DNA of 64,000 bases, from NCBI GenBank assembly GCA_030407085.1, contig CM059586.1, positions 92,129,501 to 92,193,500 on the forward strand, read 5' to 3'. Below the pieces are notes generated by a model. The model was not told where the DNA came from and ran no database searches. It worked only from the letters and a program-made list of their open reading frames with translations. Shown here one piece after another: positions 22,992-47,700 of the stretch; position 1 is the stretch's first letter; the number at the start of each line of letters is the position of its first letter. Both the position numbers and the translations under genes were made by a program. Source of the DNA: Trichopria drosophilae. Lineage: Eukaryota > Arthropoda > Insecta > Hymenoptera > Diapriidae.

Positions 22992-23564
22992 ATATTATTA
23001 TTATTATACATACTTTAAACTGATTACGCACAATTTATATATTTTGCGCACTGTAATCATTAAAAAAACGATAGTTGAGAAATTAACGTTGGGTTGTTGC
23101 TTAAATTATTTAATATCTCAAAATGCTGTACAAGTTTTCGCTAAAATATAATCCCTTCACTATCTCCAGGCGCAGAATCTTTTATAATTATGTCTCGTAC
23201 TATCTTTAATCCCTTCAATTTAAAAAATCAGTTTGGCAACTTTCGACGACTTACGGCAGTGTTAACAGAATTGTGCGGAACAATTAAAAAGGAATGCGTC
23301 ATTCCTCCGCGTTTTAATGTTTTCGAAAGTATTGAAGTGTTTAATAAACAAAAATGTGTTCATCGTAATTGTAATTCTAAGGAACTATATTTACAAAACT
23401 GAATTATCACTTCAGTTGCTCTTAGACTTTCGGTACATTCCTTGTTATATGTACATACACGTACATAAATCTGTTCGAAACAATTTTGTACATCACAGTT
23501 ACAACTTTATGATACAAGTTAAGTATTTGTACAATTAAGTAAACGAAAAAAAAAAAACAAGATT
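22992..23564. other. 3' flank of the Lon gene
   Basis: Contains the poorly supported small frame 23190-23402. The part near 23500-23564 should be Lon 3' UTR. Confidence 0.4.
23190..23402 (+). CDS. Possible small ORF, unrecognised
   Basis: 70 aa, starting MSRTIFNPFNLKNQFGNFRR: few acidic residues and several Arg early, as in a mitochondrial presequence. The rest (GTIKKECVIPPRFNVFESIE) matches no family I know. No splice partner was identified. Tail-to-tail with Lon. It may be chance or a first exon. Confidence 0.2.
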   Translation: MSRTIFNPFNLKNQFGNFRRLTAVLTELCGTIKKECVIPPRFNVFESIEVFNKQKCVHRNCNSKELYLQN

Positions 23565-34605
<11,041 letters not shown>

Positions 34606-34984
34606 GATTATATGCCGGAAAAATTACACCTCGAAATTTCGATTTTAGTTATAAAACAAGAACGGAAAATATATCTGTGTATATTTTATGTACACCGGTA
34701 CTAAAATTAAAGAGGTTAGGATTACTGGGGGTGGGGGTTTGGAACGGAACCACGTGACTATTCCGATTCCGGTTCGTTCCGCACTGGACTTTTGGAACAC
34801 ATTCAGGTCGTCAAACAAAATTTCAAAAATCGTTTTCAGTTTTTCGGTTCTTTTAAATTAAACAAGAGATATTTTGTCGGTCCCAACACATAAAACCATT
34901 CCGGGCAAGTAACAGACCTACAAAAGTAAGTTTGTTTTTGGTTCCATTGTGGTTAAAAATTTGTTAAAATTTCGAATGTGTGCA
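34606..34984 (-). promoter_or_regulatory. Region upstream of the Lon start codon
   Basis: Contains the Lon 5' UTR and presumably its promoter, with a relatively GC-rich stretch near 34725-34790 (GGTGGGGG, GGAACGGAACCACGTGAC). CACGTG is an E-box-like hexamer; its use is not shown. The 5' exon of the plus-strand gene at 38722 may also start in this part. Confidence 0.3.
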
Positions 34985-35090
34985 AACACAAAAGTAACAG
35001 TTATGTAACAACTATGTAACATTTATGTAACAATGTAACCTTACGTAAATATAACATAACTGTTACTTTCCATGTTTGCAGGGGGGGTAA
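34985..35090. mobile_element. MITE rich in TGTAACA words, copy 1
   Basis: GCAAACACAAAAGTAACAG at the left, CTGTTACTTTCCATGTTTGC at the right; inside ATGTAACAACTATGTAACAT. Sisters at 35401-35503 and 37660-37790. Confidence 0.7.
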
Positions 35091-35400
35091 AGTTGGAATT
35101 TATAAAAAAAATAAAAGTTTATGATTCATGTTAAAATATCAACATTAAGTGATGTAATATCAAACTTATTTGAATTTTCAATAATTAGAGTAAAAAGTAC
35201 ATATTAATTCTTATTTCAGTATATTTGACTTTAATTTAAGGTCAACGATAGAAAAAAATTTAGCAACGGAAACAAAAAATCATTTTTAGCTAACAGAAAA
35301 TTATATTTTTAAAAATTATCAAAACAGTAGTCGGCCAGTGAAAATGAATTTAATGTCGAAAGCACAACTATCATTGTTTTCTTATTTTAAGTATGTTAGT

Positions 35401-35503
35401 CCCCTGTAAACACAAAAGTTATGTAACAACTATGTAACATTTATGTAACAATGTAACCATTACGTAAATATAACATAACTGTTACTTTTCATGTTTGCAG
35501 GGT
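35401..35503. mobile_element. MITE rich in TGTAACA words, copy 2
   Basis: CCCTGTAAACACAAAAG at the left and the complement of CCCTGCAAACATGAAAAGTA at the right; about 100 bp, nearly the same interior as copy 1. Confidence 0.75.
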
Positions 35504-35749
35504 CTTGGGGGTTGCCTTGAAATAAAACGGAAGTAATGTTTTAAACAAAAAGTATTTTTTCCCTGCGAAAAGTAGGATTCTAATGAGAATCTCATGAGAA
35601 ATTGAAACAAGTGCCTTATAGTTGTCGTAAATATATAAAAACATATATCATATACATTATATACATCTATTAGTCATACAAGTATCGTATGGAATATGTA
35701 AAGTTTTATTACATGAAAGAAAATAGTATAATAGGTAGTTTTATGAGCA

Positions 35750-36310
35750 TTCCAGTAAACGAAAACGAATAGAAAGTTAAAAATACAAATTGAAATGAAT
35801 TCAAGTGAATTAAAATGAATTAAAACGCATGCAAATGATTAATTGAATCCACTTTTTAATAAAATATTATGAATAATGATTGTTATATCTTTAAATATAC
35901 TTCCTATAACCGTTAATAACGAAAACTAAGCATAATATCTTTTCAAAGTCGATGCACGATTCATTGTTTATAAATTTTCAAACTTTATTCAAATTAATTT
36001 AGAAATTTCTTCAGTGTGAATTATACTATACTTTGAAATGACATTTTACGAAACAGGAAACTTATATAAATAACAAAAACTAATGTAATTTAAGTAATAA
36101 ACTAATAAGAATACATATTAGTATGTAACATTAAACAAAATGTCCCAGTAAACGAAAACGAAAAGAAAGTTAAAAATACGAATTGAAATGAATTAAAGTG
36201 AATTAAAATGAATTAAAAAGTAGATTCAATTAATCATTTTCATGCGTTTTAATTCATTTTAATTCACTTGAATCCATTTCAATTCGTACTTTTAACTTTC
36301 TATTCGTTTT
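35750..36310. mobile_element. Composite of two AAACGAAAACGAATAG palindrome copies
   Basis: Half copy at 35750-35860, unique spacer about 35860-36140, complete palindrome at about 36142-36310. The spacer is an inverted duplicate of 39538-39825. The palindrome has arms of about 80 bp ending AACGAAAACGAAWAGAAAGT with a central AATTGAATC. Confidence 0.75.
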
Positions 36311-36446
36311 CATACAATCACAAATGTTTTGAGTTGAAATTTTATGGAAATTACATAAAAATCTCATCACAATCTGGGCAATTTTCATATAAATCGCAAA
36401 TCTTATCGAATAGTGTTTCTGTAACATAGTGCGAGTACTATACAAC

Positions 36447-36960
36447 ATTTATTTATTTATTTATTCACACATTAACGCCCTAAAGGCCTTTTACAATAAT
36501 AATAATGGCGTAACAGTCCTCCAGAAAATAAAACAAAAGCGAATTCAATTAATAAACGTAACAAAGTTCAACTAAATGAGATACTATATCAGTAGCTATT
36601 ATAATAAAATATTATGGCGAAGTATAGTATTTTAAGCAATGAGCTCGCAGCCTATTTATCAAGATTGGTTGTGGGTTTGAACTAGATATGAGATTAAAGG
36701 GAACTATATTCCATTCACGTCTTAAACGAGAAAGAGGCAAATGATAGACGAGATGAAGATGAAATTTCTATAAGAATATGTGGATTTTTAATGGGATAAA
36801 TAGTATGCCGATATGTAAATAAAAATGAAAGCTGATAACAGTTAATTCTATCGTACAAGACTCTTAAGACATATAAAACATCGTGACAATAATGTAAAGA
36901 TTCTATAGTTTAAATCTACACAAGAGTGACGAATAGTCGTGATCAAAGTATGATTTATAT
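36447..36960 (-). pseudogene. 3' end of a non-LTR retrotransposon
   Basis: On the minus strand FDHDYSSLLCRFKL starts a decayed C-terminal region (several stops), ending near LSRLRREWNIVPFNL; a 3' UTR follows with the (AAATA)n tail at 36447-36464. Same type as the copies at 60683-62287. Confidence 0.65.
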
Positions 36961-37319
36961 AAAATAAATTTATATGATATTTATATGAAATTTACAAGGT
37001 ACTTGTTTCAAATTCTCATGTGATTCTCATGAGAATCCTAACTAAAATTTTTCGCACAGTCACTTATTAAAAAAATGTATTTTTAAAAAATATGAACAAA
37101 TAACTAGTCGGCCACCTTTAAAATATGTTTAAAAACCAATACTTCGTTATTAATTAAGTTTAGTCATACTTCTAGAGATGTACTGAACCTAAATGTAAAA
37201 ATAAACATCAAATAAAATGTTCTAAACAGTAATTACATACGGAAAGTAACCGATTACTGTTTACCCTATAATTTTTATTCTCGAACGCAAACATTCGTCA
37301 TCTGATTCTTTCATTGAAA

Positions 37320-37482
37320 ACCCAGCAAATGAAAACGAATAGAAAGTTAAAAATACGAATTGAAATGAATTAATGTGAATTAAAATGAATTAAAAAGTGG
37401 ATTCAATTAATTATTTTCATGCGTTTTAATTCATTTTAATTCACTTTATATTTTTAACTTTCTATTCGTTTTCGTTTACTGG
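37320..37482. mobile_element. AAACGAAAACGAATAG palindromic MITE
   Basis: CCCAGCAAATGAAAACGAAT at the left, ATTCGTTTTCGTTTACTGGG at the right. Central GTGGATTCAATTAATT. About 160 bp, nearly perfect palindrome. Confidence 0.85.
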
Positions 37483-37659
37483 GAAGACGAAAAATATATC
37501 CGTTTTACAATCATCTAATATTGTTGAACATAAATGATTGAAATGTATAATTTTATAATGAAAAAATGTAGAATAGAATTGAAAATCTTAATACCGAATA
37601 AATATACATTTACTCGTATGGATGAATGTATAAAATCTGGTAACGATATTGTAAATATC

Positions 37660-37790
37660 CCTGCAAACACAGAAAGTAACAATTATGTAACATTTACGTA
37701 ATGGTTACATTGTTACATAAATGTTACATAGCTGTTACATAACTGTTACATAGCTGTTACATAACTGTTACTTTTGTGTTGGCTGGGATT
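37660..37790. mobile_element. MITE rich in TGTAACA words, copy 3
   Basis: CCCTGCAAACACAGAAAGTA at the left; right end GTTACTTTTGTGTTGGCTGG. The inner TAACTGTTACATAGCTGT block is duplicated. Confidence 0.75.
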
Positions 37791-37863
37791 CGTTACAGTA
37801 GTAATCGAAGTTTGTGTTGAAAAACATTAATTAACACGAATACTTTGTTGTTTACAAATACTA

Positions 37864-38628
37864 CACTACCGGCCAAAAGTTCATGAACGCTCTGAATTTT
37901 TTAACTCATCAAATAATGCATTCTACCTTCGAATCCTTAACGATAATGATAAAACTCATTCGATGTCTTTTAAAGTACACAAATAAAGCTTTCAACTAGT
38001 GCATTTAGTTTTACTTCAGACGTTATAGTTTCGCAGTTGTCAAATTTTAAAAATGTTAAAATTTGGCATTTTTTTCTTTCGACTTTTAACACTAACAAAA
38101 AGTCTAATAAATTTTTCTATATATTTTCATTTTTTGGTTAAATACTATAATTGAAGAGCTTTGACATAGCTCTTGTAAAAAGTACATACGATTTTTTTTA
38201 TCAGAGTTACTATTTTTTTGAGTTATCAACTATTTGCCTTTTTCCAAAGAATTTAGATAAACTGACAATTTTCAAAAAATCATAACTCAGGAACAAAAAA
38301 TCGTATCGACTTTTCACAAAAGCCATTTTAAAGCCCTTGAATTGTAGTATTTAGACAAAAATTGACAATATGCAGAAACATTTTTTAGACGTTTTGTCAG
38401 TGTTTAAAGTCGAAAGAAAGAAATTGCAAATTTTAACATTTTTAAAATTTGACAACTACGAAACTATAACGTCCGAAGTAAAACTAAATGCACCAATGGA
38501 AAGCTTGATTTGTGTACTTTAAAAGACATCCTATGAGTTTTATCACTATCGTTAACGATTCAGAGATAGAACGTATTATTTGATGATTTAAAAAATTCAG
38601 AGCGTTCACGAACTTTTGGCCGGTAGTG
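37864..38628. mobile_element. Mariner-like foldback element
   Basis: TA-flanked ends CACTACCGGCCAAAAGTTCA and its complement; the whole 765 bp folds back on itself (centre about 38.24 kb). Ends of the CACTACCGGCCAAAAG type are well known for Tc1/mariner relatives. No transposase. Its right end lies 88 bp before the putative splice acceptor of the gene starting at 38722. Confidence 0.88.
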
Positions 38629-38721
38629 TATGTTAATGATTACTTTTTATTACATTTTCTGTGGCAAATGTCACCTCATTTCTTATTTATATTATTTGAA
38701 TCCTGTTCCTGTTTAGAAAAA

Positions 38722-41700
38722 ATGTCAGATTCTTCTAAAGATAGTCTGTACAATTGGTGCAGAAACAAAGATTTATCTCACGCATATCGCAGTATGATTG
38801 TGTCCGAACCTATATGTAGAAATAAAGTACAACAAACTTTGGCAGACTGGTTAGGCGATGGTGAAGATAACGATGATGTGGAAGAAATCTTTGAAAACAT
38901 TAAAAAGAAATTTAAATCAGAATATGAGAGCATTAGGTACAATATTAATTTTGAAATGCAAAATTTTCTTTATTATTTGTTTTAACTACTAAATACAACT
39001 TTTTCATAGACAAAATAAAATTACGAGTTGCAAGTTTCCGTTTGAGAAAAAGAGAACTTCTCCAATACGAGCAACGGCAAAAAGAAAAAAAGCTCTTGAC
39101 GATAAAAGCTTAAGCCTTATGAAGCGTTTTAAAGAAGATTTAAAAGTGAAACCTCAAGAAATTAATCATACTCAAATAATTAAAGAAACTACTAAAGTTA
39201 CTGCAACACCGAAAAGTACTTTAATATTAAAAACTCCCTTAGACAATTTTCAACGGGCACAAATGAAGCAAAAGAAAAGTATTTCACATTCCAATCGAAG
39301 GTTTGTACTTTTATTTACAAATTTTATATATGTTTATTATAAAAAAGGTAAATCTATATCCTAGTAAACGAAAACGAATAGAAAGTTAAAAATACGAATT
39401 GAAATGAATTCAAGTGAATTAAAATGAATTAAAACACATGAAAATGATTAATTGAATCTACTTTTTAATTTATTTTAATTCACTTGAATTCATTTCAATT
39501 CGTATTTTTAACTTTCTATTCGTTTTCGTTTACTGGGACGTTTTGTTTAATGTTACATACTAATAGGTATTCTTATTAGTTTATTACTTAAATTACATTA
39601 GTTTTTGTTATTTATATAAGTTTCCTGTTTTGTAAAATCTGATTTCAAAGTATAGTATAATTCACACTGAAGAAATTTCTAAATTAATTTGAATAAAGTT
39701 TGAAAATTTATAAGCCATGAATTGTGCAGCAAATTTGAAAAGATATTATGTTTTCGTTATTAATGGTTATAGGAAGTATATATAAAGATATAACAATCAT
39801 TATTCATAATATAATTTTATTCATTATTTATTCATAAATGATTATTCATTAATCCTCGACTTCTTTGATGCTTAATAAGTAACGTTAAATTAATAATTTT
39901 TAAACTAATGAAACAACTTAAAAAATTTAGCAGTTTTAAATAAAAATTTATTTATTTACACCCTATAGTAATTGTTTCTAATTCACTTCACATTTTAACA
40001 TTTACACAAAGAAGTTGTTTAATAATATCCTCAAATCCTAGAGTAATCATTTTATTGCACTCTAAAAATATTGATTATTCTATTTAACGTTATTACATAT
40101 TATACATGGGAAAGTTACTCATCTCCAACCTCCTAAATTCTTTTTAAGTGAAAGAATTTAATTAAACTTCATCAATATTAATTGAAATACTACTGTTATA
40201 TAAAGGTAACAGAATCTATTATTGAATTATAATCTGACGTGGAACTCTTTTTCTTTGTGTAGAAAAGGATTGATTAGGTCGGTTAACCTTCGCTGTCACA
40301 CCTCCTAAAAATGCTAAGAACAACACATGGGGTCTACCGGACCCCAATGCTTAAAATCGTTCTTGTATTGAAAGAGTATAAGCTGCTAAGTTACAAAAAT
40401 TCTGAGACATTGTTCAACCATCCCAAATTATGACCCCATTGTTCAATTTGCATAAGTTTGCATCTAACATAGTAAAGAAAATTACAAATAAAAAAAAAGT
40501 GCAGAAAATGACTTTATTTACTTAAAAATTCATAACTTATTATATTTTTAATATTTTTTAATGAAATTTTCTGGATGTACTTTGCAGATTGCGGTCTTGT
40601 AGAAATAAAATAGTCAATTGATGTTCAATTTAAAAAAGTATTTATTTAGATGAATCAAGTGCAAAATCTTTAAAACATAAAATACATCATTTTTACCTAC
40701 GTACTTTGTTTATTTATACATAATTTTTAAATATAAGATATATAACTGAACAAATAAAGTAATTTACATCCTGCTAATTCAACATTTCTGAAGCATCTCC
40801 GCCAATAGTCTCATCTAATTGCTTACGAATATTACGAACTCTTAAATTGTAAGCCATCTCAAAAAATAATATATGTCTCATAATAATATTGACAGTAAAT
40901 AATAGAGCATTATTTACCGTGTTATTTGGACTATTTATTCTATACGAATTATGAAATAAAAGCTTTTTTATTTTCTTCAAAGTACACACCGTAGTCACAC
41001 TGGGGTCCGCTGGACCCCGCCACGAAATCGACTAATTTTAACATACCACGAGTATACTGACGTTTGTCAGACAACGGCATTATCAGAAATTTATTGGTAG
41101 TACTTTAAATTACCTATAGGTGTTCCAATATTTCCAGTTTAAAACTAACAAAGCGAATTATTTACCTTTAAATTCATCGTGGGGTCTGCTGGACCCCCAG
41201 TGACCAGCAAAGGTTAATTAAAAATAGTTTCACTGCAAACAAATGGGTTGTTAATCAATTAATTAATACAAAAAACTACCCAGCAATCCAGATTGGATAG
41301 GATTGGATTGAAAATTTCAATTCATTTTGAATTCATACTTTGATTCCGTAAACATGTATTCAAATGGATTGAATTCCGAAGAAAGGAATCCATCTGTATT
41401 CAATTTTACGAATACAATCGGAAGCGTAATTTGCCGGATTAATTTTCAGAAAAAGTAATCCATCTGTATTCAATTTTACGAATATAATCGGAAGCGTAAT
41501 TTGCCGGATTAAATGTCAGAAGAAGTAATCCATCTGTATTCAATTTTACGAACACAATTAGATAGTTTTGAATCCGTAATATTGAATACAGATTTATTAA
41601 AAGTTTATTTTTTGAAAGAACATTTTTTTTCGATTGAAATTCATTTTAATTATTGCGTATTCAACGCATAGATAGTTTTGAATCGGTAATGTTGAATATG

Positions 41701-44700
41701 GAGGCATTCAATATTTCGTTTTGAAGAAGGAAACTTTTTTTTATTTGAAATGAATACATTTGGATTGTTCTGAATCCGTAATGATGAATACGGATGCATT
41801 CAATGTTTCGTTTTTAAATAGGAAACCTTTTTTTGGATTGAAATGGGTACACTTGGATAGTTTTGAATCCGTAATGTTGAATACGGATGTATTCAAAGTT
41901 TCGTTTTTGATAGAAAACTTTTTTGGATTGAAATTAATACACTTGGATAGTTTTAAATCCGTAATGTTGAATACGGATGCATTCAATATTTCGTTTTTAA
42001 AAAGGAAACTATTTTTGAATTGAAGTGAATACACTTAGATAGTTTTGAATCCGTAATGTTGAATACGGATGTATTTAAGATTTAATTTTTAAAAAGAAAA
42101 CTTTTTTTGGATTAATTTGAATTCAGAAAGTAACCTTTTTATTCGTATGAACGAATAGAATTGTATTTACGTATTAAAATGGATTCACCGTTGACCAAAG
42201 TATGGATTCAGAATTTAATAATTGAATCTAATTCTATACAACTCTATCCAAATTCGATTTCTGGGTAGTCATTTATTTAGTGTAAGTATTTCCTTAGTTG
42301 CCCAACCAATTCTTCTTTTATTGTATATTTTTAATTTGGATTCCATCTTCATTTTTACTCTTTGCAATATTTCTTATCACGAATGCAAAAAACTTCCAAA
42401 TTATGTTTATTTTAAAAAAACTCTGATAAAACCGAAATAATGCAAAGCTAGTTTTCCTGTAGAGTATTTATGAAAAATAGAATTCACATTAGTTTTGAAA
42501 TTTTAAATGTAACTAAATAACAATGGGGTACATAGATAAAAACTTATTTGCCATAGGAGTGAACATTTCTAGTGTAAACGTTTCTGGGAGAATGATGATG
42601 ATCCTACATTCTCGTGGCAATATTAACACTTTAAGGTGGTTCTAAAGTAGCCTGCATATAGGGTAGAAATTTACTCTAAAGAAAGTAAATTTTGAAGCAA
42701 TTTTTCAAAATTGCTGCTCTGTAAAGGTAATTCTACTTTTTATATACGGACTTTACGCAATTAATTTCTTTGAAATTCGTTAATTGGCCGTCTGTAGTAA
42801 TTAGAATCACCCTTACAGAGACCCATTTTGAAAAATTTAAAAACACAGTTATTTTTTATTTAGGTTTTTAGCGAAAATGCTTATCTTAAGTGGTTCTTAA
42901 GTGGTCTGCCAGTAAGGTAAGAAATTTCACTAAAAAACGTAAATTAAAGATGACTGAATAAAATTCTTAATATTTAGGGTTTGTATAAAGGGTAATTCTA
43001 AGCACTATAAAAAGTTTCCTGGAAAATACCAAAGATATTAAATCAAAACTGATCGAAAATTTTCGGAAATAAGTAAATTTTATTTATTTGCGAAAACTCT
43101 CAGTCAGTTCTCAATTAATCCCTTTGTCATTTTCTAGGATACCGTCTATAGTAATTAAAATTAATTTAAATGATTCTAAACACTTTTTGTTCTGCAACAC
43201 TTTTGCTTAACTACTTCGTTGCGGCGAGAATTTCACAAAAAGTGCCCAAAATGCAGGAAAAAAAATCCTGTTAGATTTTACAGTAATTTGGTGTAGAAAA
43301 GTCTTTTGGGACGCTGATTACGAATTTAAACTAAGATTTTGAAAATTTAAAATAGTAGATTCAATATGGGGGACAAATTTTCTAAATTCCAACTATTTTA
43401 CTTATATTATTTGTTTCTCGGGGGTTTTCGGGACTGCGAATGCGAAATTGAAGTGAGATTCCAAAAATTTTAAATGTCGGATACATTAAACAAAATACAA
43501 ACTGATTACGAATCTTATGTCAGTTTTTGCATGTTGAATAACAATGCTGCTCGTGGCAGGTTGTTACAACAATAGGAACACTCTCGTCATTATTTATAGA
43601 ATATTTATACCGAATTTTTTGTTTGTACACAAAAACTTCTTCGATTCTTCAGCTACAAACCTATATTATTAGTTTTTATAGATATTTTACAGAGTTTGTT
43701 ATTTTCTGATATGTATCCAGATTATCCCGTGTAAGTTTCAAATTTTGTTTGAATGTATTCCGGAGTTATTGATTTCCGGAGTTACTGATTTCTGGAGTTC
43801 AATATTTTACAGTCTTTATTTTAAAATCGAAAAATATATATAAAAAAAATTAAAACATAAATTAAAAAGATAAATAAAAAAATATAAAAACATAAATAAA
43901 TAAAAAAAAGTGTATTTTGATGGCCCTTCTCCAACCTCCTCGTAGTAAAGTGTGCCAGTAGATATATTGTATATCCAAGCTAATGGGGGAAGGCTAACAT
44001 CATTTTTTGAAAAACATTCTCGCTATATTGGAGCATCCATTTTGAATTTTCAAAATATATCACCAGATTCGCAATCAGCGACCTCGAAAACCCCTGAGTA
44101 GCAAGTTTCAACAAAATGGTTTGATTTTTGGAAAATGTGTCCGCCATATTGAATTCGCCATTTTGAATTGTCAAAATATATCATCAGATTTATCGTCAGC
44201 GACTTCGAAAATTCTCGGATATCGAGTTTCAATCGATTTCATTCATATTTAGTGCAGAAATACGATGTCATATAGCTCATGACAAAGATTTTTACGAAAT
44301 CGTAAAAATGACATATTTTAAAAACATATCTTTGACATCTTGTTTTTGAAAAAGGACAACGGCATGTTGTTCGGTATGTCTTAGACTATTTAGACTATTG
44401 TCTTCATTAGACTAGTTTAAGCCATGCCAAAGATTTGCGTTTTTGCCGCAGTTAGAGAAAAGTACAGCTCTTTGTCATCCGCAGCAAAGTGGTTAAAACC
44501 TTTTCTGACACTCCGTGAGTAAAATTCTATTTTACTCGCCATTTTTAGTGTGATCATCGGTATTATACATGCCTGATGATCTGTTTATTTTAGATTTAGT
44601 TAGATTTAGACCGTTTAAAGAAAAAAAAATAATCGAGGAAGACCCTATTAAAATACCCTTCAGTCGCAAATTTTACACAATGATAATTCTAAAATTAATT

Positions 44701-47700
44701 CGGTAAGCCATCTCGAGATTTCAACAGAACATTCCTAATACTATTCCGAAACACATATTAGTTTTTTAAAGGATTCTGTAGATTATTTGTTTCACAATTC
44801 AAAAAAATTACTTCGCTAAACCTTGTTTCCCTATACCGCCCATATAAAACCTTCCAACTTCAACATCAAATTTCTCAAAATTTAATGCGGATTGCTATAC
44901 TGAATTTTTAATCAGTGATAAAGCATTTCGAAATAAACGTTTTAGCAAAGTTTCAGAAAAATCTGTAGTTTTTCATTTTCTCCTGGAACGTTTTTAAGCA
45001 ATGTCATTACATGTCATTTACTTCTAAAACTTTCGTATATACGTATGCGTAAAATTTCATTTTATGCACCATTTTTAGTGCGTAATTTAAGTACCCATTG
45101 AGTTTCAAATTTTGACTAATAAAACCAAATGTTTCCACACTTTTCCGTAAGTGCGTAAATCGTTATCAATTTGTTCCCAAAGGTACGCGTTTCATTGTAT
45201 CGATGAAGTTTTGTCACTATATTTTGTGATCTAATTTTGCATTTTACCTAATTTAGTGTACCACATTTAGTATAGCTCTGGAAACTAGTTATCGAACCCG
45301 TCTGTAGGCATCTTTTTTTTTCATTAAACTCGTGTGTTTCTTGAAAAACTGTATATAAATAATATCGTTGTTTACGTTGAGTTGACGTCTTTTATCATTA
45401 TTTGTCATTCTCTAAATTTCTTGGAGTGAGAATTCACTTTTTGGTTATTGAAAACCGAGCAACTATCGTGAAAGAGTGAATATTCAACTCTTTAAGAGTG
45501 AAATTTCAATATAACAAGGGTGAAAATTCATTCTTTCCCTCCAAGTCGTGGAGTTAACAACTCTGCAGGAAAGAGTGAATTTCCATTCTTAATGAGTGAA
45601 TATCTCGGTTTTCACTAATTAAAGATTGAATTCTCACTCAAAGAAATTTAGAGCGCATGCCAACGCCGAAAAAAAATATTGGGTTAAGCAAAAAATCGAT
45701 TTCAATGGGTTCCTACGAACTTTTAATTATTGCGGGCATTATACCTATCGAAGGGATCTAAGTTTTATTTTCCAAAATAAATAAATTTTCGCATTTTCGT
45801 TATTTCAGTTTCTGATATGTTTGTAATATGGCTGCAATAAGTAAACTTTTAGAGTAATTCTTTACTACATATTCTGGAAATACTGTAAGTCTGTATGTAG
45901 TAATATTTTAGTTCCTGTTTGAGACTTAACTTTAAGACAAATTTCAATTTCACATCGAAAACTACAACAGTCAACTTTTTCTAAACGTTAAGTAAAAAAT
46001 GGGGCATTTAGCAACTACTTGGTCACTTTTTACAGTCCACTACCGATGATCTATTCTTTATTTTGTTGGATAGGATATAAACAATGAATGTATATAGCGT
46101 ATTTTCAGTCAGTAAACTCCACGCAACGATTGCCTGTTTAGAATTTCGATTTAATTCAGTCAATAACGCATACAAAAATAATTATGTGTTATTTATTCTA
46201 AGTTCAGAATCAGTACTTCTGAAATAATAATTAAATTATTTTTAAAAATCAATTATTGGTTGTTGAGATATTATTAGAATTGCGTGTTTGCAATCTTTAT
46301 GTCCGGTAATCTCTGTGATAAATTTTCCCCTCCGTGTGTACTGAAACTTAAAGAACTGTAGCAGATTTGTTATAAAGCACAGTATCAACATACTATAGGG
46401 TAGTATCTATATATAGTACACTATAATGTTCAGAATATATCAAGAAATGACTTAGTCCAAATTTTTAAAAATTTGTACATTTTTTATATTAAGGCATCCG
46501 TATCGAAATCAGTACAAAAATGCGACAAAAATGTACTGAATCTTTTTTGTAGATCATAAAATTTCATATAAAATAGTTAATGAAAAATGTAGTCTAAAGT
46601 TAATAGGTTAGTCATAAGCAGCGCTGAAAGTTGACTTTTAAAGTGTAATTCCAAAGTTCCTGGCGACTAACCTATCAACTTTTGGCTATGTCCATCCGTG
46701 ACTTTTTTGTAGAAAATTTCGTGCACTACAAAAGGAAGCCTTACAATGGAAAAAGTGCGGATTTTTCACTTTGAACGGCCTTTACAAACCATATAAATAA
46801 CCAAATTGTTCTTAACGATGCAATACAAGTATACCAATGGAGAACAAAAACGTTTCTTTACGATTTCTATTTTTAATCGCTATTTTCTTGGTTAAAACCG
46901 TTTCACGGGGAATCCTCGTAAAATTGCAGCTTGGTACCAGCAAATGCAACAGAACTTATGTTTCCGTGCATATGCCTTTGGATCATTTTTGTTTCATCAA
47001 TCAGAAATGATCCTAAAACATGTAATATTTACTACCTTTGATAAAAAATATTTTCAATAAAAAATCGCTCAAAACTCTGATTGTGCAGAAGCCGAGTTGC
47101 ATTTGTTGAAAAAAAATAAAAAATAGCAATTCCATCTTCGTTGATCAAGAGCATTTCATATTAATTAGTATTCGAAAGCAAAGAAATCTTTTATTAAAAT
47201 TGTTTATTACTCTTAGTCAATTGACCGTCTACCCGAAACTATTATTAACTACTTAACCCATTAAGGACGGGAGACGCACATATTTACGTTGATTTTCGAC
47301 CTCCATTCTCGACAGGAAATAAAATTAATATTGACTTAAAAGTGACCAACCCTACCATTTTCGAGTAAACTCTTTCGATTGGCGTTGTCAAAATTGCATT
47401 TAAATTGATTTAAAAACCAATATGGCGCATTTTAAATAAAAAAATGAACAAAATTTCGTGTGTTTCGTTTTTGTGAATTTTTTTTCCTATCAATAACGTT
47501 ACCAGATCGATGCCTTTCTGCAACCAAAAGTGCACAAAATATATGAACTTCAACTAGGAATTTTCTTGTTTTGCCCTGAATCAACATAACCTCTTCAAAA
47601 CTTCAATATGTCGAAAAAATTGATGAATTGTTTTGACAAATTTTTGTCTTGAATACTATAGACTTTAGAGAAAATTTGCCAGGAACAAAAATGCTTTGAA

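Noticed and set aside
40774..40998. 74-codon minus frame inside the piggyBac MITE, considered as transposase remnant
   Set aside because: I could not match it to piggyBac transposase motifs (no DDD region, no C-terminal Cys cluster).
41741..42034. Frames of 87-97 codons on both strands
   Set aside because: Direct repeat units read through; see the minisatellite element.
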